64,000 nt of DNA, taken from Methylopila jiangsuensis. GTDB lineage: Bacteria; Pseudomonadota; Alphaproteobacteria; Rhizobiales; Methylopilaceae. A model generated the notes under the pieces. The model was given only the letters and a program-made list of their open reading frames with translations, searched no databases and was not told where the DNA came from. A program made the translations under genes and the position numbers. The DNA lies in NCBI RefSeq assembly GCF_027922305.1, contig NZ_BSFK01000009.1:1-64000 (forward strand), written 5' to 3'. Positions 50,719-59,746 of this stretch are shown here, in pieces; positions within the stretch are counted from its first letter, which is position 1; every line of letters starts with the position of its first letter.

Positions 50719-51510
50719 TCAGGCCGTGCTCAGAGCGGAGACTCCCCGCACGATCATGTAGCCAGCGACGCAGAAGATCATGACGGCGAACGCAACGTTG
50801 AGCGCGCCCTTCGCCTTCGCCAGATGGCAGGCGATCTTCGTCCCGATGAGGCCGCCCAGCACCCCGCCGACGACGAACACGAACGCTAGAGGCCAGTCGA
50901 CGAAACCTGAAGCCGCGTAGTTCAGCGCCGTCGTCAGACCGAACGCGCCGACGGCCACGAGCGACGATCCGATCGCCATGAGCGTCGGCATGCCCGTTGA
51001 TGCCACAAGGCCCGGGACGATGAGGAAGCCGCCTCCGATCCCGAAAAATCCGGAAAACACGCCCGTGGCGGCTCCGACGCCGAGGATTTTCGGAGCCTTC
51101 TCGATCGTGCATTCAGAGTTGGAGTCGCCGACATGGCCGCGGCTCCGAAGCATCATGACGCCGATGCCGACCATGAGCACGGCGAACAGCAACAGCAGCT
51201 TTTGGCCGTCGATGGCCTTTCCGACGGTTGATCCGAGTAGCGCGCCGGCGACGCCCGCCACGCTGAACATCGCCGCGCAACGCCATTTCACGTTGCCGCA
51301 GCGCGCATGGGCGAACAGGCTCGAGCCTGCATTGGCCGCGACCGCGAGAGCGCTTGTCCCGATGGCCATGTGCGCGCTTGGAACGCCGACCAGGTAGACC
51401 ATCAGCGGCACGGCGAGGATCGATCCGCCGCCGCCGAAGAGGCCAAGCGCAAGCCCGACCAAACCGCCCGAGGCGCCTCCGAGTGCGTACTGGATCGGCT
51501 CGAGCGTCAT
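50719..51510 (-). CDS. TauE/SafE (TSUP) sulfite/organosulfonate exporter
   Basis: 263 residues, eight helices, with the duplicated TSUP motifs 'GLVGLALGLFGGGGSILAVPLMVYLVG' and 'GVFSGFFGIGGGFLIVPGL'. Last gene of the minus-strand sulfide operon, 10 bases after the SQR fusion. Probably exports sulfite made by the persulfide dioxygenase. Confidence 0.85.
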   Translation of the reverse strand: MTLEPIQYALGGASGGLVGLALGLFGGGGSILAVPLMVYLVGVPSAHMAIGTSALAVAANAGSSLFAHARCGNVKWRCAAMFSVAGVAGALLGSTVGKAIDGQKLLLLFAVLMVGIGVMMLRSRGHVGDSNSECTIEKAPKILGVGAATGVFSGFFGIGGGFLIVPGLVASTGMPTLMAIGSSLVAVGAFGLTTALNYAASGFVDWPLAFVFVVGGVLGGLIGTKIACHLAKAKGALNVAFAVMIFCVAGYMIVRGVSALSTA

Positions 51511-51520
51511 GACAAGCCGC

Positions 51521-53209
51521 CTACTCGGCCGCCTCGAGCGCTTTGTGCTCGGGTTTGCACATCGGCTCGCGACCCTTCAGCATTGCGTCCCAGTAGACCT
51601 TCGGAAGGACCTTCTCCTTGAGCATCCAAGCGGCCTTGGACGGCTTGAGATCGTCGATCAACCATTTCGGGAAGCTCGGCATGCGCTTCCCGCCATAGCC
51701 GAACTCGGCGAGGATCACCTTGCCGCGCTCGACGGTCAGCGGGCATGAGCCATAGCCATTGTAGACGGCGGTCTCGGACATGCTGATCGCGCCCATATCC
51801 CGCAGCAGGTTCTCGGCAACGACCGGAGCTTGCTTACGAGCCGCGGCCGCGGTCTTGGCGTTTGAAGCGCCCATCGCGTCACCGAGGCTGTAGACGTCGG
51901 GATAGCGCGTGTGCCGCAGCGTGGCCGAATCGACGTCGACCCATCCCGCTTCGTTGGCGAGCGGCGACGAACGGATGAAGTCCGGAGCGCTCTGCGGCGG
52001 CGTCACGTGGATCATGTCAAATGATCGCTCGAAGATCTGGGGCTCGCCGTCCTTCGGCGTCGCCTTGAACCATGCGCGCTTGGCCGGGCCGTCGATCCTG
52101 ACGAGGTTGTGCCCGAAGCTGAGGTCGATGCCGTAGGCCTTCACGTACTCCATCAACGGGGGCACGTAATCCGCGACGCCGAAGAGCACGGGGCCGGCGT
52201 TCAGGAACTCGACCTTGGTGTTTCCGAGCGTGCCGACGTTCCGCCACTGGTCGCACGACAGGTACATCGCCTTCTGGGGCGCGCCCGCGCATTTGATCGG
52301 CATCGGGGGCTGCGTGAAGAGCGCGGTCCCGCCGCGCAAGCCCTTCACGAGTTCCCAGGTGTAGGGAGCGAGATCATAGCGGTAGTTGGATGTCACGCCG
52401 TTCTTGCCGAGCGCCTCCTCAAGCCCCTCGACGCCGGCCCAATTCAGCTTGAGGCCGGGCGCAACGACCAGCTTGCCGTAGCCGATCGACCTGCCGCTCT
52501 CGAGCGTCACGGTCTTCGCATCGGGCTCGAAGGTCGCGACCTTCTCTTTGATCCACTTCAGGCCGTTCGGAATGAGCGAGGCCATGTCCCGCTTGGTTTC
52601 TGCCGCGGAGAACACGCCTCGGCCGACCAGCGTCCATCCAGGCTGGTAATAGTGGGCGTCGGCTGGATCGATAATCGCGATATCGAGGCCCGACTTTCGG
52701 GCCAGCATGCTGGCCGCCGCCGCGATGCCCCCGGCGCCCGCTCCGACGATGACGATGTCATGCCTGCCGCCCGAGCCGCCGGTCGCGGTCGCGCCGTTGG
52801 TCGATGAGGCGGCGAGAACGGACGAGACGTCGTAGCCCGCGTCCTTCGCAAGGCGACGAATATCGTCCGCTGGGCGCCGTCCCGCTTCGGACAGCGCCCA
52901 GAGCATCGCGGTTCGCGTGCCAGACTTGCAGTAACCGAGCGTGGGCTTCGGCAGCGCTTCGAGGTCCCGGCGGAACGTCTCCGCTTCCGCAGGGCCGAGC
53001 CCCGCGACCGTAACGGGCACGTAGGCGACCGACAGGCCGGCGGCGGCCGCCGCAGTCTTGATCTCGTCGTGGCTGGGTTGGTCGGGGCCTTCGCCGTCCG
53101 GACGGTTGATCATGATCGAGCGAAAGCCGGCTGAACGAGCCTCGGCGACGTCCGCAACGGAAAGCTGGGGGCTGACCGAAAGATCGTCCGTGATCTTCTT
53201 GGCTTGCAT
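51521..53209 (-). CDS. Phosphatase-like (DUF442) - SQR-like oxidoreductase fusion
   Basis: 562 residues. Residues 1-130 form a DUF442/Blh-type phosphatase-like domain with the P-loop Y-C-K-S-G-T-R (about 93). From about 150 an FAD-binding domain (DIVIVGAGAGGIAAAASML) with SQR-like features: 'HYYQPGWTLVG', 'KCAGAPQKAMYLSCD' cysteine pair, and C-terminal 'KWLIDDLKPSKAAWMLKEK' membrane anchor. Oxidises sulfide with quinone. The fusion is known in bacterial sulfide clusters. Start at 53209 (ATG; a second ATG lies three bases before). Confidence 0.85.
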   Translation of the reverse strand: MQAKKITDDLSVSPQLSVADVAEARSAGFRSIMINRPDGEGPDQPSHDEIKTAAAAAGLSVAYVPVTVAGLGPAEAETFRRDLEALPKPTLGYCKSGTRTAMLWALSEAGRRPADDIRRLAKDAGYDVSSVLAASSTNGATATGGSGGRHDIVIVGAGAGGIAAAASMLARKSGLDIAIIDPADAHYYQPGWTLVGRGVFSAAETKRDMASLIPNGLKWIKEKVATFEPDAKTVTLESGRSIGYGKLVVAPGLKLNWAGVEGLEEALGKNGVTSNYRYDLAPYTWELVKGLRGGTALFTQPPMPIKCAGAPQKAMYLSCDQWRNVGTLGNTKVEFLNAGPVLFGVADYVPPLMEYVKAYGIDLSFGHNLVRIDGPAKRAWFKATPKDGEPQIFERSFDMIHVTPPQSAPDFIRSSPLANEAGWVDVDSATLRHTRYPDVYSLGDAMGASNAKTAAAARKQAPVVAENLLRDMGAISMSETAVYNGYGSCPLTVERGKVILAEFGYGGKRMPSFPKWLIDDLKPSKAAWMLKEKVLPKVYWDAMLKGREPMCKPEHKALEAAE

Positions 53210-53303
53210 CATCTCTCTCCCTTTCAGTTCGCCAGCTTCCGCCGGTCTCCTCAACGCGTCCTTCAGGCAGCAACTGAAGTCAGTAAGCCAGGCATTGGAT
53301 CTC

Positions 53304-53753
53304 TCAGTGGTGCGCCATGCGCCCCCTCGAAAACGGCCTGAATGAGTTGCGGTCGTGCATCGCCATCCCGGCCAGCATCGCGGCCAGAAAGACGAGCGTT
53401 TTCGGAACGCCGAGCGAGATCGACGCGACGGCGGGCCCAGGGCACAACCCAGCCATCCCCCAGCCAACGCCGAACATCGCTGCTCCCGCTATGAGCTTGC
53501 CGTCGATCGGTCGTGTGGCAGGAAGGTGAAAATCGTCATCGAAGGCTGGTCGGTTCATCCGGCGTGCGATCTGAACTCCGACCGAAGCGACGGCTACCGC
53601 ACCGCCAAGCACGAAGGCGAGGCTCGGATCCCAGTCTCCGAAGATGTCGAGGAAGCCACGCACGCGCTGCGGGTCCAGCATGCCCGACAGCGCAAGACCT
53701 AACCCGAACGTCACGCCGCTGAGACCCGCCGCAATCATCCGAGCGCCGGTCAC
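53304..53753 (-). CDS. YeeE/YedE half-transporter (DUF6691-type)
   Basis: 149 residues, four helices: 'GLSGVTFGLGLALSGMLDP', 'GVGWGMAGLCPGPAVA' with the family Cys. Half the size of a full YeeE; pairs with the next upstream gene, whose stop it overlaps (GTGA). GTG 53753 chosen; ATG 53738 is another option. Confidence 0.82.
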   Translation of the reverse strand: MTGARMIAAGLSGVTFGLGLALSGMLDPQRVRGFLDIFGDWDPSLAFVLGGAVAVASVGVQIARRMNRPAFDDDFHLPATRPIDGKLIAGAAMFGVGWGMAGLCPGPAVASISLGVPKTLVFLAAMLAGMAMHDRNSFRPFSRGRMAHH

Positions 53754-54166
53754 GAGGCGCCCGCCAGCCGCATGACCGCGACCGTCGCGATCGCGCAGCC
53801 GAGAAAGGCCGCGACGGCCACGAGCGACCGCGGCGAGAGCCGCGCGAGCCCGACGACGCCGTGCCCGCTGGTGCAGCCCGACCCGAGCCTCGTCCCGTAG
53901 CCGACCAGCAGGCCGGCGACGATAAGCGTCGGCACGCCCGCGTCGACGCGGATTTCGGGAAAGCGGCCGAACGTCGCCAGATAGAGCAGCGGTCCGGCGG
54001 CGAGTCCGAGAATGAACGCGGCGTTCTCGAGACGCGGCGAGCCTGCGCGCCACAGGCCGCTCAGGATGCCGCTCACCCCGGCCACCCTGCCGTTGAGCAG
54101 TAGCAGGAGAGCTGCCGCCAACCCTATCAGCGCGCCGCCGAGGAGGGACGGAACATAAGCCGTCAC
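53750..54166 (-). CDS. YeeE/YedE half-transporter (sulfur transport domain)
   Basis: 138 residues, four helices, conserved Cys motif 'GTRLGSGCTSGHGVVGLARLS'. With the 149-residue partner it makes a split YeeE-type importer of thiosulfate or a related sulfur species. GTG start overlaps the ArsR stop. Confidence 0.82.
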   Translation of the reverse strand: MTAYVPSLLGGALIGLAAALLLLLNGRVAGVSGILSGLWRAGSPRLENAAFILGLAAGPLLYLATFGRFPEIRVDAGVPTLIVAGLLVGYGTRLGSGCTSGHGVVGLARLSPRSLVAVAAFLGCAIATVAVMRLAGAS

Positions 54167-54570
54167 GGATGGCTCTCCTGATCCACAGCCGGCATCACCC
54201 GCGCAAATTGCGCGGCCCCGATCGATCGGTCCGGTCTCGACGGAGCGCCAACCGACAGGCCGCCGGGCGCTACGCTCGTCGCGGTTCCGAACAGCAAATT
54301 CAGGACGCCGGTGACCTCGGCGGCCCGCCTCGGGTGCAGACAGTAGAAGACCTGCTTGGCCTCCCTCCGAGCCTCGACGAGCCCGGCGTCCCGGAGGCCG
54401 GCCAGTTGCTGCGAGAGCGTCGGCTGCCGGATGCCGAGCTCGGTCTCGAGATCGCCGACAGAGGCCCCATCCCGGGCGAGGCGGGCAAGGATCAGTAGAC
54501 GGTTGGGATTGGCGAGCGCCTTGAGGAACTCGGCCGATTGGTCGGCGCGGTTGCGGCTCGGGGTCACCAT
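54163..54570 (-). CDS. ArsR-family regulator of the sulfide operon, one-cysteine variant
   Basis: 136 residues, winged helix ('IRQPTLSQQLAGLRDAGLVEARREAKQVFYCLH'). Close to BigR/SqrR in shape, but it has a single cysteine (Cys77, in the wing) and lacks the two conserved sensing cysteines. It sits in the middle of the operon it should control and overlaps its neighbours on both sides. Confidence 0.82.
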   Translation of the reverse strand: MVTPSRNRADQSAEFLKALANPNRLLILARLARDGASVGDLETELGIRQPTLSQQLAGLRDAGLVEARREAKQVFYCLHPRRAAEVTGVLNLLFGTATSVAPGGLSVGAPSRPDRSIGAAQFARVMPAVDQESHP

Positions 54571-55457
54571 GCCGATCCCTCCAGCGCGTCAAGCGGGAAT
54601 TTGAGGTAGCGACGACCGTCGCTTTCGGGCTCAGGCAGCCGGCCGCCGCGGATGTTCACCTGCAGGGCGTGGAGGATGAGCTTCGGCATCGGAAGTCCGC
54701 GGTCACGCTCCTCGCGGATCCTGACGAACTCGGCCTGCGTCTTGCCGGCGACATGCGAGTTCTTCGTCTTCTGCTCGCCGACCGTGCTCTCCCAGAGCGG
54801 CTCACGGCCGTTCGGCTGATAGTCGTGTCCGGTGAAGACGCGGGTCTCGTCGGGAAGCGACAGGATTCCCTGTAGCGAATTCCACATGCGCGCCGCGCTC
54901 CCGCCCGGGAAGTCGCATCGGGCGGTGCCGCTGTCCGGCATGAAGAAAGTGTCGTGCACGAAGGCCGCGTCGCCGATCAGATAGGTGATCGACGCAAGCG
55001 TATGACCCGGCGAGAACAGGACCTCGGATTCGAGCTCGCCAACCTTGAACCGCTCGCCTTCCGCGAACAGCTTGTCCCACTGGGATCCGTCAGCCCGCAG
55101 CTCCGGCCAATTGTAGATCTTCTTCCAGAGATTCTGCACGTCGACGACGCGTTCTCCGATCGCCGTCGGCGCGCCGGTCTCGGCCTTGAGATACTGCGCC
55201 GAAGAGAAGTGGTCCGCATGCGGATGGGTGTCGAGAATCCACTCGACCCGATACCCGCGGTCGCGGATGTGCTCGAGAATAGCGTCGGCGCTTCGCGTCG
55301 CCGTCGCGCCCGACTTCTCGTCGAAGTCGAGCACAGGATCGACGATCGCGCACGCGCCGGTCTCGGGACATGCAGCGACGTACTGGATGCTGCTGGACCG
55401 GGGCTCGAAGAAGCCTTTGACCAGCGGCTTCAGGTCCGCTTCCGTGACCAAGGTCAT
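54564..55457 (-). CDS. MBL-fold persulfide dioxygenase-like hydrolase (ETHE1/Blh type)
   Basis: 297 residues: metallo-beta-lactamase fold with T-H-P-H-A-D-H-F iron-binding motif, 'FSPGHTLAS', 'HDTFFMPDSGTARCDFPGG' and 'VFTGHDYQPNGRE'. The D-F-P-G-G region matches persulfide dioxygenases, which turn glutathione persulfide into sulfite. One-base overlap with the peroxiredoxin gene upstream. Confidence 0.88.
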   Translation of the reverse strand: MTLVTEADLKPLVKGFFEPRSSSIQYVAACPETGACAIVDPVLDFDEKSGATATRSADAILEHIRDRGYRVEWILDTHPHADHFSSAQYLKAETGAPTAIGERVVDVQNLWKKIYNWPELRADGSQWDKLFAEGERFKVGELESEVLFSPGHTLASITYLIGDAAFVHDTFFMPDSGTARCDFPGGSAARMWNSLQGILSLPDETRVFTGHDYQPNGREPLWESTVGEQKTKNSHVAGKTQAEFVRIREERDRGLPMPKLILHALQVNIRGGRLPEPESDGRRYLKFPLDALEGSAW

Positions 55458-56119
55458 CAGATGCTCCTAAGGCGGTAGTACCAGTCCGGGGCCGTCTCGC
55501 TCGGCGAGAACGTCGCGATCGCGGCGGCGTCGATCGGGCTCGCGTCGATAACCGGGTCGCCCGGCCTCCAGCCTTCGGGCGTAGAGACGACATCTGCGTC
55601 AGCGGTCTGGAGCGCCTCGACGAGCCTCAGGATCTCCTCGACGGACCGCCCGGTGCTCATCGGGTACCAGGACATCGCGCGCACGACGCCAGTCGGGTCG
55701 ATCACGAAGGTGCCCCGAACTGTCGAGCTGTCGGGCGCGTCGTCCTGCAGCATTCCGTAAGCCGCAGCGATCGCCATGGAAGGGTCCTCGGCGATCGGAA
55801 AAGGCACCTCGACGCCGAACCGCTCCGCGATCGAACGCTTCCAGGCGAGATGCGAGAACAGGCTGTCGACCGACAAGCCGAGGAGCTCGCAATCGAGCGC
55901 TTGAAATCGGTCGAACGCCTTGGAGAACGACACGAACTCGCTCGTGCAGACGGGAGTGAAGTCGGCGGGATGCGAAAAGAACACGAGCCAGCGGCCGCGA
56001 TAGTCGGCAAGCGCACGCTCACCCATCGTGGTTCGCGCCTCGAACAGCGGAGCGACCGATCCAATCACCGGCGGGCGCTTCGCGACGCGATCTCTTCCTA
56101 CAGCCGTCATGTCCGTCAC
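55457..56119 (-). CDS. 1-Cys peroxiredoxin (Prx6 type)
   Basis: 220 residues with H-P-A-D-F-T-P-V-C-T-S-E (Cys58) and the long C-terminal domain of Prx6 proteins. Reduces peroxides, and perhaps handles persulfide-related oxidants here. First gene of the sulfide/persulfide operon. ATGs at 56119 and 56110 are both possible starts. Confidence 0.85.
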   Translation of the reverse strand: MTDMTAVGRDRVAKRPPVIGSVAPLFEARTTMGERALADYRGRWLVFFSHPADFTPVCTSEFVSFSKAFDRFQALDCELLGLSVDSLFSHLAWKRSIAERFGVEVPFPIAEDPSMAIAAAYGMLQDDAPDSSTVRGTFVIDPTGVVRAMSWYPMSTGRSVEEILRLVEALQTADADVVSTPEGWRPGDPVIDASPIDAAAIATFSPSETAPDWYYRLRSI

Positions 56120-56129
56120 CGCGGTCCTC

Positions 56130-56200
56130 CCACCTTGCGTCGAAGGATCATTTTATAATTCGGTAGTTCTGTAATTCAAGTTTTTGAAATTGACGTTTGT
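56130..56200 (-). promoter_or_regulatory. AT-rich promoter/operator region of the sulfide operon
   Basis: A low-GC island between the peroxiredoxin and L,D-transpeptidase genes. It contains TTCAAGTTTTTGAA (56178-56191), a small inverted repeat, and ATAATTC / GTAATTC repeats. It is the likely place for the ArsR protein of this operon to bind. Confidence 0.4.
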
Positions 56201-56243
56201 GGGAGGTATTCGGCGGTCGAGGCCTCCGGCTCGCCAGGCGACT

Positions 56244-56903
56244 TCAGAGAACGACCACCTTCGAGCCTCGCGGGACGCGGCCGTAGAGATCGATGACGTC
56301 CTGGTTCAGCATCCGAATGCAGCCGGATGAGACCGCCTTGCCGATACTCTGCGGCTCGGTGGTGCCGTGGATGCGGTAAAGCGTGTCTTTGCCGTCCTTG
56401 AACAGGTACATGGCCCGTGCGCCGAGAGGGTTCTTCTCGCCGCCATCCATACCCCCCTTCCAGGCGCCGTATCGGTCGGGATCCCTTCCGATCATGTCGT
56501 CGGTCGGCGTCCAGCGTGGCCACTCACGCTTCATCTGGATCGAGGCCGACCCGGCGAACTCGAGGCCCGCCTTGCCCACCCCCACGCCGTAGCGCAGCGC
56601 TTTCCCGTTCTCCTGCACGAGGTAAAGGAAGCGAGCGTGGGGATCGACCACTATGGTCCCCGGCGGCTGGTCGGTCGGGAAGTCGACCTCCTGCCTCAGG
56701 ATCTTGGGATCAATCTTTTTGAGGTTCACGGGTTGGACCGCGAATGGTTCGTCGGGCTTCGCGCCGTATCGGACGGCGTCGCTCGGGTCGACAGCGGGTA
56801 TCGCCGCGGTCGTTTCGGTCGGAGGCGGCATGCTCGCGCAGGCGCCGAGGAGCATTGGCAGAGCGATGACGATCGCTCTGCGGGAAAACGCGGACACGGT
56901 CAT
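56244..56903 (-). CDS. L,D-transpeptidase lipoprotein (YkuD domain)
   Basis: 219 residues: lipobox LLGAC, then a YkuD catalytic domain with H-G-T-T-E and the nucleophile S-S-G-C-I-R-M. Cross-links peptidoglycan or attaches proteins to it. Not obviously related to the sulfur genes; it follows dsbA-like gene by 21 bases in the same direction. Confidence 0.88.
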   Translation of the reverse strand: MTVSAFSRRAIVIALPMLLGACASMPPPTETTAAIPAVDPSDAVRYGAKPDEPFAVQPVNLKKIDPKILRQEVDFPTDQPPGTIVVDPHARFLYLVQENGKALRYGVGVGKAGLEFAGSASIQMKREWPRWTPTDDMIGRDPDRYGAWKGGMDGGEKNPLGARAMYLFKDGKDTLYRIHGTTEPQSIGKAVSSGCIRMLNQDVIDLYGRVPRGSKVVVL

Positions 56904-56924
56904 GGATGCAAGGATCTCCGCCGT

Positions 56925-57566
56925 TCAGGATCGGCCAGCGCGCTTGCGCGCTTCAGCGACCGCTTCCTTGAACTGCGCAAAATCGGGCGCCGCCGCGACG
57001 AGCAGCGGCCCGACGAGATAAACTGGCGTGCCCTGGAGCTGCAGGCCTTTGGCCTGGGCGTCATTGCGCTTTAGCAACGCCGAAATCTCTGCGTCGTTCG
57101 CTTTGGCGTCAGCCTCGAGGCGAACCATGTCGACGCCTGATGCCTTGATCGCCGCCAGCATCTGATCCTCCGGAATCCTTCGACCCGGGATCGACATCAG
57201 CGCCTTGTGAACTTCGTCGTACTTGCCCTGGTACTTCGCCGCGAGGGCGAGCTTGGCACCGTAGACCGAAGCTTCCGTCAGGATCGGCCAGTCCTTGTAG
57301 ACGACCTTGATCTTGCCATCCGCCCTGACGAGCTTTTCGAGCTCAGGCGCGGATTTTTTGCAGTAGGGGCAATTGTAGTCGAGATAGGCCACGATCGTGA
57401 TGTCGCCCTTTGGATTCCCGGCCTTTGGAGCCGCAGGATCGTTGACGATCATTTCCCGGCTGGCGTTCGCGTCCTGGGCGAACGCGATCGACGGAAGCGC
57501 CGCGGGCAAGGCGAGAACGAGCGCGAAGGCGAGGCGCCTGAAGACAAGCGTGCGGTGCATGGACAT
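56925..57566 (-). CDS. Periplasmic DsbA/DsbG-like thiol oxidoreductase
   Basis: 213 residues: signal peptide and a thioredoxin fold with C-P-Y-C (Cys66/Cys69) and cis-Pro in 'GTPVYLVG'. Member of the DsbA family near SoxW/BdbD-like. Reads away from the response regulator; the CTTAAG repeat lies in between. Confidence 0.85.
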   Translation of the reverse strand: MSMHRTLVFRRLAFALVLALPAALPSIAFAQDANASREMIVNDPAAPKAGNPKGDITIVAYLDYNCPYCKKSAPELEKLVRADGKIKVVYKDWPILTEASVYGAKLALAAKYQGKYDEVHKALMSIPGRRIPEDQMLAAIKASGVDMVRLEADAKANDAEISALLKRNDAQAKGLQLQGTPVYLVGPLLVAAAPDFAQFKEAVAEARKRAGRS

Positions 57567-57611
57567 CGATCTCCCGAGGTTCGCTGATCGTCGGCCAGCA
57601 TCGGGCGCCGG

Positions 57612-57628
57612 CTTAAGCCAGCCTTAAG
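57612..57628. promoter_or_regulatory. CTTAAG-N5-CTTAAG repeat between dsbA-like and the response regulator gene
   Basis: CTTAAG at 57612-57617 and 57623-57628. It is 46 bases before dsbA-like (minus) and 50 bases before the response regulator gene (plus). The location next to a regulator gene fits autoregulation. Confidence 0.6.
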
Positions 57629-57677
57629 CACCGGGCGGCATCGACGGCGGGCACGTCGGAAAGGGAAGCTGATCGCG

Positions 57678-58340
57678 ATGAGGGTGCTGGTCGTCGAGGA
57701 CGATCCCATGTTGCTCGACGGCCTGAAGGTCGGGCTCGGTCTTGCGGGCGCGACTTGCGACGTCGTCTCAACCTGCGGCGATGCGGAGGCCGCGCTTGCG
57801 ACCAGTGTTTTCGACGCCGTGGTGCTGGATCGAATGCTGCCGGACGGGTCCGGCCTCGACGTCCTGAAGCGTCTGCGAGAGCGCGGCGATCGTACGCCGA
57901 TCCTGCTTCTCACCGCGCTCGACGAGACATCGGACCGGATTGACGGGCTCGACGCCGGCGCGGACGATTATCTTGGAAAACCGTTCGATCTCGATGAACT
58001 CGCGGCGCGTATCCGCGCGATGGTTCGTCGTGGCGCTGGGCGGGCAACCCCAGGCCTTGCGTGGGGCGAGTTCACGCTCGACCCTGCGACGATGACTGCG
58101 GCGCAAGGCGGCAAAGCCGTTGCGCTGTCACGGCGGGAGTTCGCGGTCCTGTCGGCGTTGATGGAGCGACGCGGCGCCATCGCTTCGCGCTCCGAGATCG
58201 AGGACCGCCTCTACGGATGGCAGGAGGAGATCGAGAGCAACGCCGTCGAGGTTCACGTCCATCACCTGCGGGCAAAGCTTGGGCGCGAGGCGATCGAGAC
58301 CGTCCGCGGCCTCGGCTACCGCATGGGAGGACGGTCTTGA
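57678..58340 (+). CDS. OmpR/QseB-family response regulator
   Basis: 220 residues: receiver domain (D8, D9, phosphoacceptor D51 in 'VVLDRMLPDG', K101 in 'GKPFD') and a winged-helix domain ('LSRREFAVLSALMERRG', 'VHVHHLRAKLG'). TctD/QseB-like. The stop overlaps the kinase start. Confidence 0.9.
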   Translation: MRVLVVEDDPMLLDGLKVGLGLAGATCDVVSTCGDAEAALATSVFDAVVLDRMLPDGSGLDVLKRLRERGDRTPILLLTALDETSDRIDGLDAGADDYLGKPFDLDELAARIRAMVRRGAGRATPGLAWGEFTLDPATMTAAQGGKAVALSRREFAVLSALMERRGAIASRSEIEDRLYGWQEEIESNAVEVHVHHLRAKLGREAIETVRGLGYRMGGRS

Positions 58341-59698
58341 GGTCGTTGCGGGTTCGCCTGTTCGCGACCCTGATTGTGGCGACCGGCGCTCTCTGGTTCA
58401 TCGCGGCCGCCTGGATCTATGTCGGCGCGCGCCAGGAGGTCGAGCACGTGCTCGATACGCGCCTCCAGGAAGCGGCCCGCATGGTCGCTTCGCTGGTCGC
58501 GAGCGGCGACATGCCGGCGAGGCCCAAAGCTGGGGAGCCGGCGACGTCTATTCCCGGTCTTGGCGGCTACGAACGGCAGCTCTCCTGCCAAATCTGGTCT
58601 TTCGATGATCGCCTGGTAGCGCGTTCGAGCGGTGCGCCGGACGAGAAGCTGAGCGATGGAGGCACGGGCTTTTCCGAGCGCGTAGTCAACGGTGAGCCCT
58701 GGCGCGTCTATGCGGTCGAGGATGAGGCCAAGGGCATCCGCGTCCTCGTCGGTGACCGGCTCGGTCTTCGCGAAAAGCTTGTCGCCGACCTGATCAAGGG
58801 TCTGCTTTGGCCGGCCGCTCTGATCCTGCCGCTACTCGGCTTCCTGATCTGGGCGAGCGTCGGCCAGGGCCTCAGGCCTCTTCGCCTCATCGCGCGCGAA
58901 TTGGGAGGGCGAGACGCCGAAGACATGAGCCCGGTCGACGCTGGAGCTATGCCTTCCGAGATCAAGCCGCTGACGACGGCCATCAACGGGCTGTTCGATA
59001 AGGTCGAGCGAGCCCGACGGCATGAGCGCGAGGTGACGGCGTTCGCCGCGCACGAACTCCGCACGCCGCTCGCCGGCCTCAAGACGCAAGCGCAGATCGC
59101 CGCAACAGCCAAGGAACCTGGCGTAAGGGATCGCGCGCTGGGCCAGGTTTTGACGGCCGTCGACCGCGCCAGCCGGCTCGTCACCCAGCTTCTTGCTCTC
59201 GCCCGGCTCGACGCCGAAGCCCCCGCCTCGACCCCCGAGACGGCGCCCCTCGGCTCCGTCATCGAGGAAGCGCTGGAACTTGCACGCGCCACGGGTCCGG
59301 CGCGCGTCACGCTCGCGCCGGACGTTCAGCGAATGTGCGTTCAAGCGCCTCGTCAGCCGCTGCTGTTGTTGCTGCGAAACCTCTTCGAAAACGCTTTCGA
59401 GCATTCGCCGCCGGACGGCGTCGTGACCTGCCGTGTTGCAGGGTGCGCGATCGAAATCCTCGACGAGGGGCCCGGCGCGCCCGAGGCCGAGCTCCCTCGG
59501 CTCACGCAGCGCTTCTTTCGAGGTTCGACCAAGATGGCGACCGGCGAAGGCGCAGGGCTCGGTCTCGCGATCGCGTCCGCGGCGGCCGAGCAATGCGGGG
59601 CCACACTTTCGTTCGAAAACCGGCAGGACCGAACCGGGCTTATTGCCCGCATCACGTTTGGGCAGAGCTTAGTCGCCCACAACGCGGCGGCGGCCTGA
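58337..59698 (+). CDS. Sensor histidine kinase (QseC/TctE-like)
   Basis: 453 residues: helix at 10-30, periplasmic domain of about 125 residues containing Cys84, a second helix at 157-175, HAMP-like linker, H-box with His239 ('AFAAHELRTPLAGLK'), then ATPase motifs 'LRNLFENAFEHSP' and 'GEGAGLGLAIA'. TTG start overlapping the regulator stop (TTGA). The sensed signal is unknown, but the neighbours suggest a sulfur or thiol cue. Confidence 0.88.
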   Translation: MRSLRVRLFATLIVATGALWFIAAAWIYVGARQEVEHVLDTRLQEAARMVASLVASGDMPARPKAGEPATSIPGLGGYERQLSCQIWSFDDRLVARSSGAPDEKLSDGGTGFSERVVNGEPWRVYAVEDEAKGIRVLVGDRLGLREKLVADLIKGLLWPAALILPLLGFLIWASVGQGLRPLRLIARELGGRDAEDMSPVDAGAMPSEIKPLTTAINGLFDKVERARRHEREVTAFAAHELRTPLAGLKTQAQIAATAKEPGVRDRALGQVLTAVDRASRLVTQLLALARLDAEAPASTPETAPLGSVIEEALELARATGPARVTLAPDVQRMCVQAPRQPLLLLLRNLFENAFEHSPPDGVVTCRVAGCAIEILDEGPGAPEAELPRLTQRFFRGSTKMATGEGAGLGLAIASAAAEQCGATLSFENRQDRTGLIARITFGQSLVAHNAAAA

Positions 59699-59746
59699 CT
59701 CAATCAATTCAGATACGCAGAAACGCCGCGGCTGCTCGGACAGCAG

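Noticed and set aside
53304-54166. The two short YeeE/YedE frames as a broken single gene
   Set aside because: Each has its own start, Cys motif and four helices, and they overlap by GTGA; split forms are common in sulfide operons.
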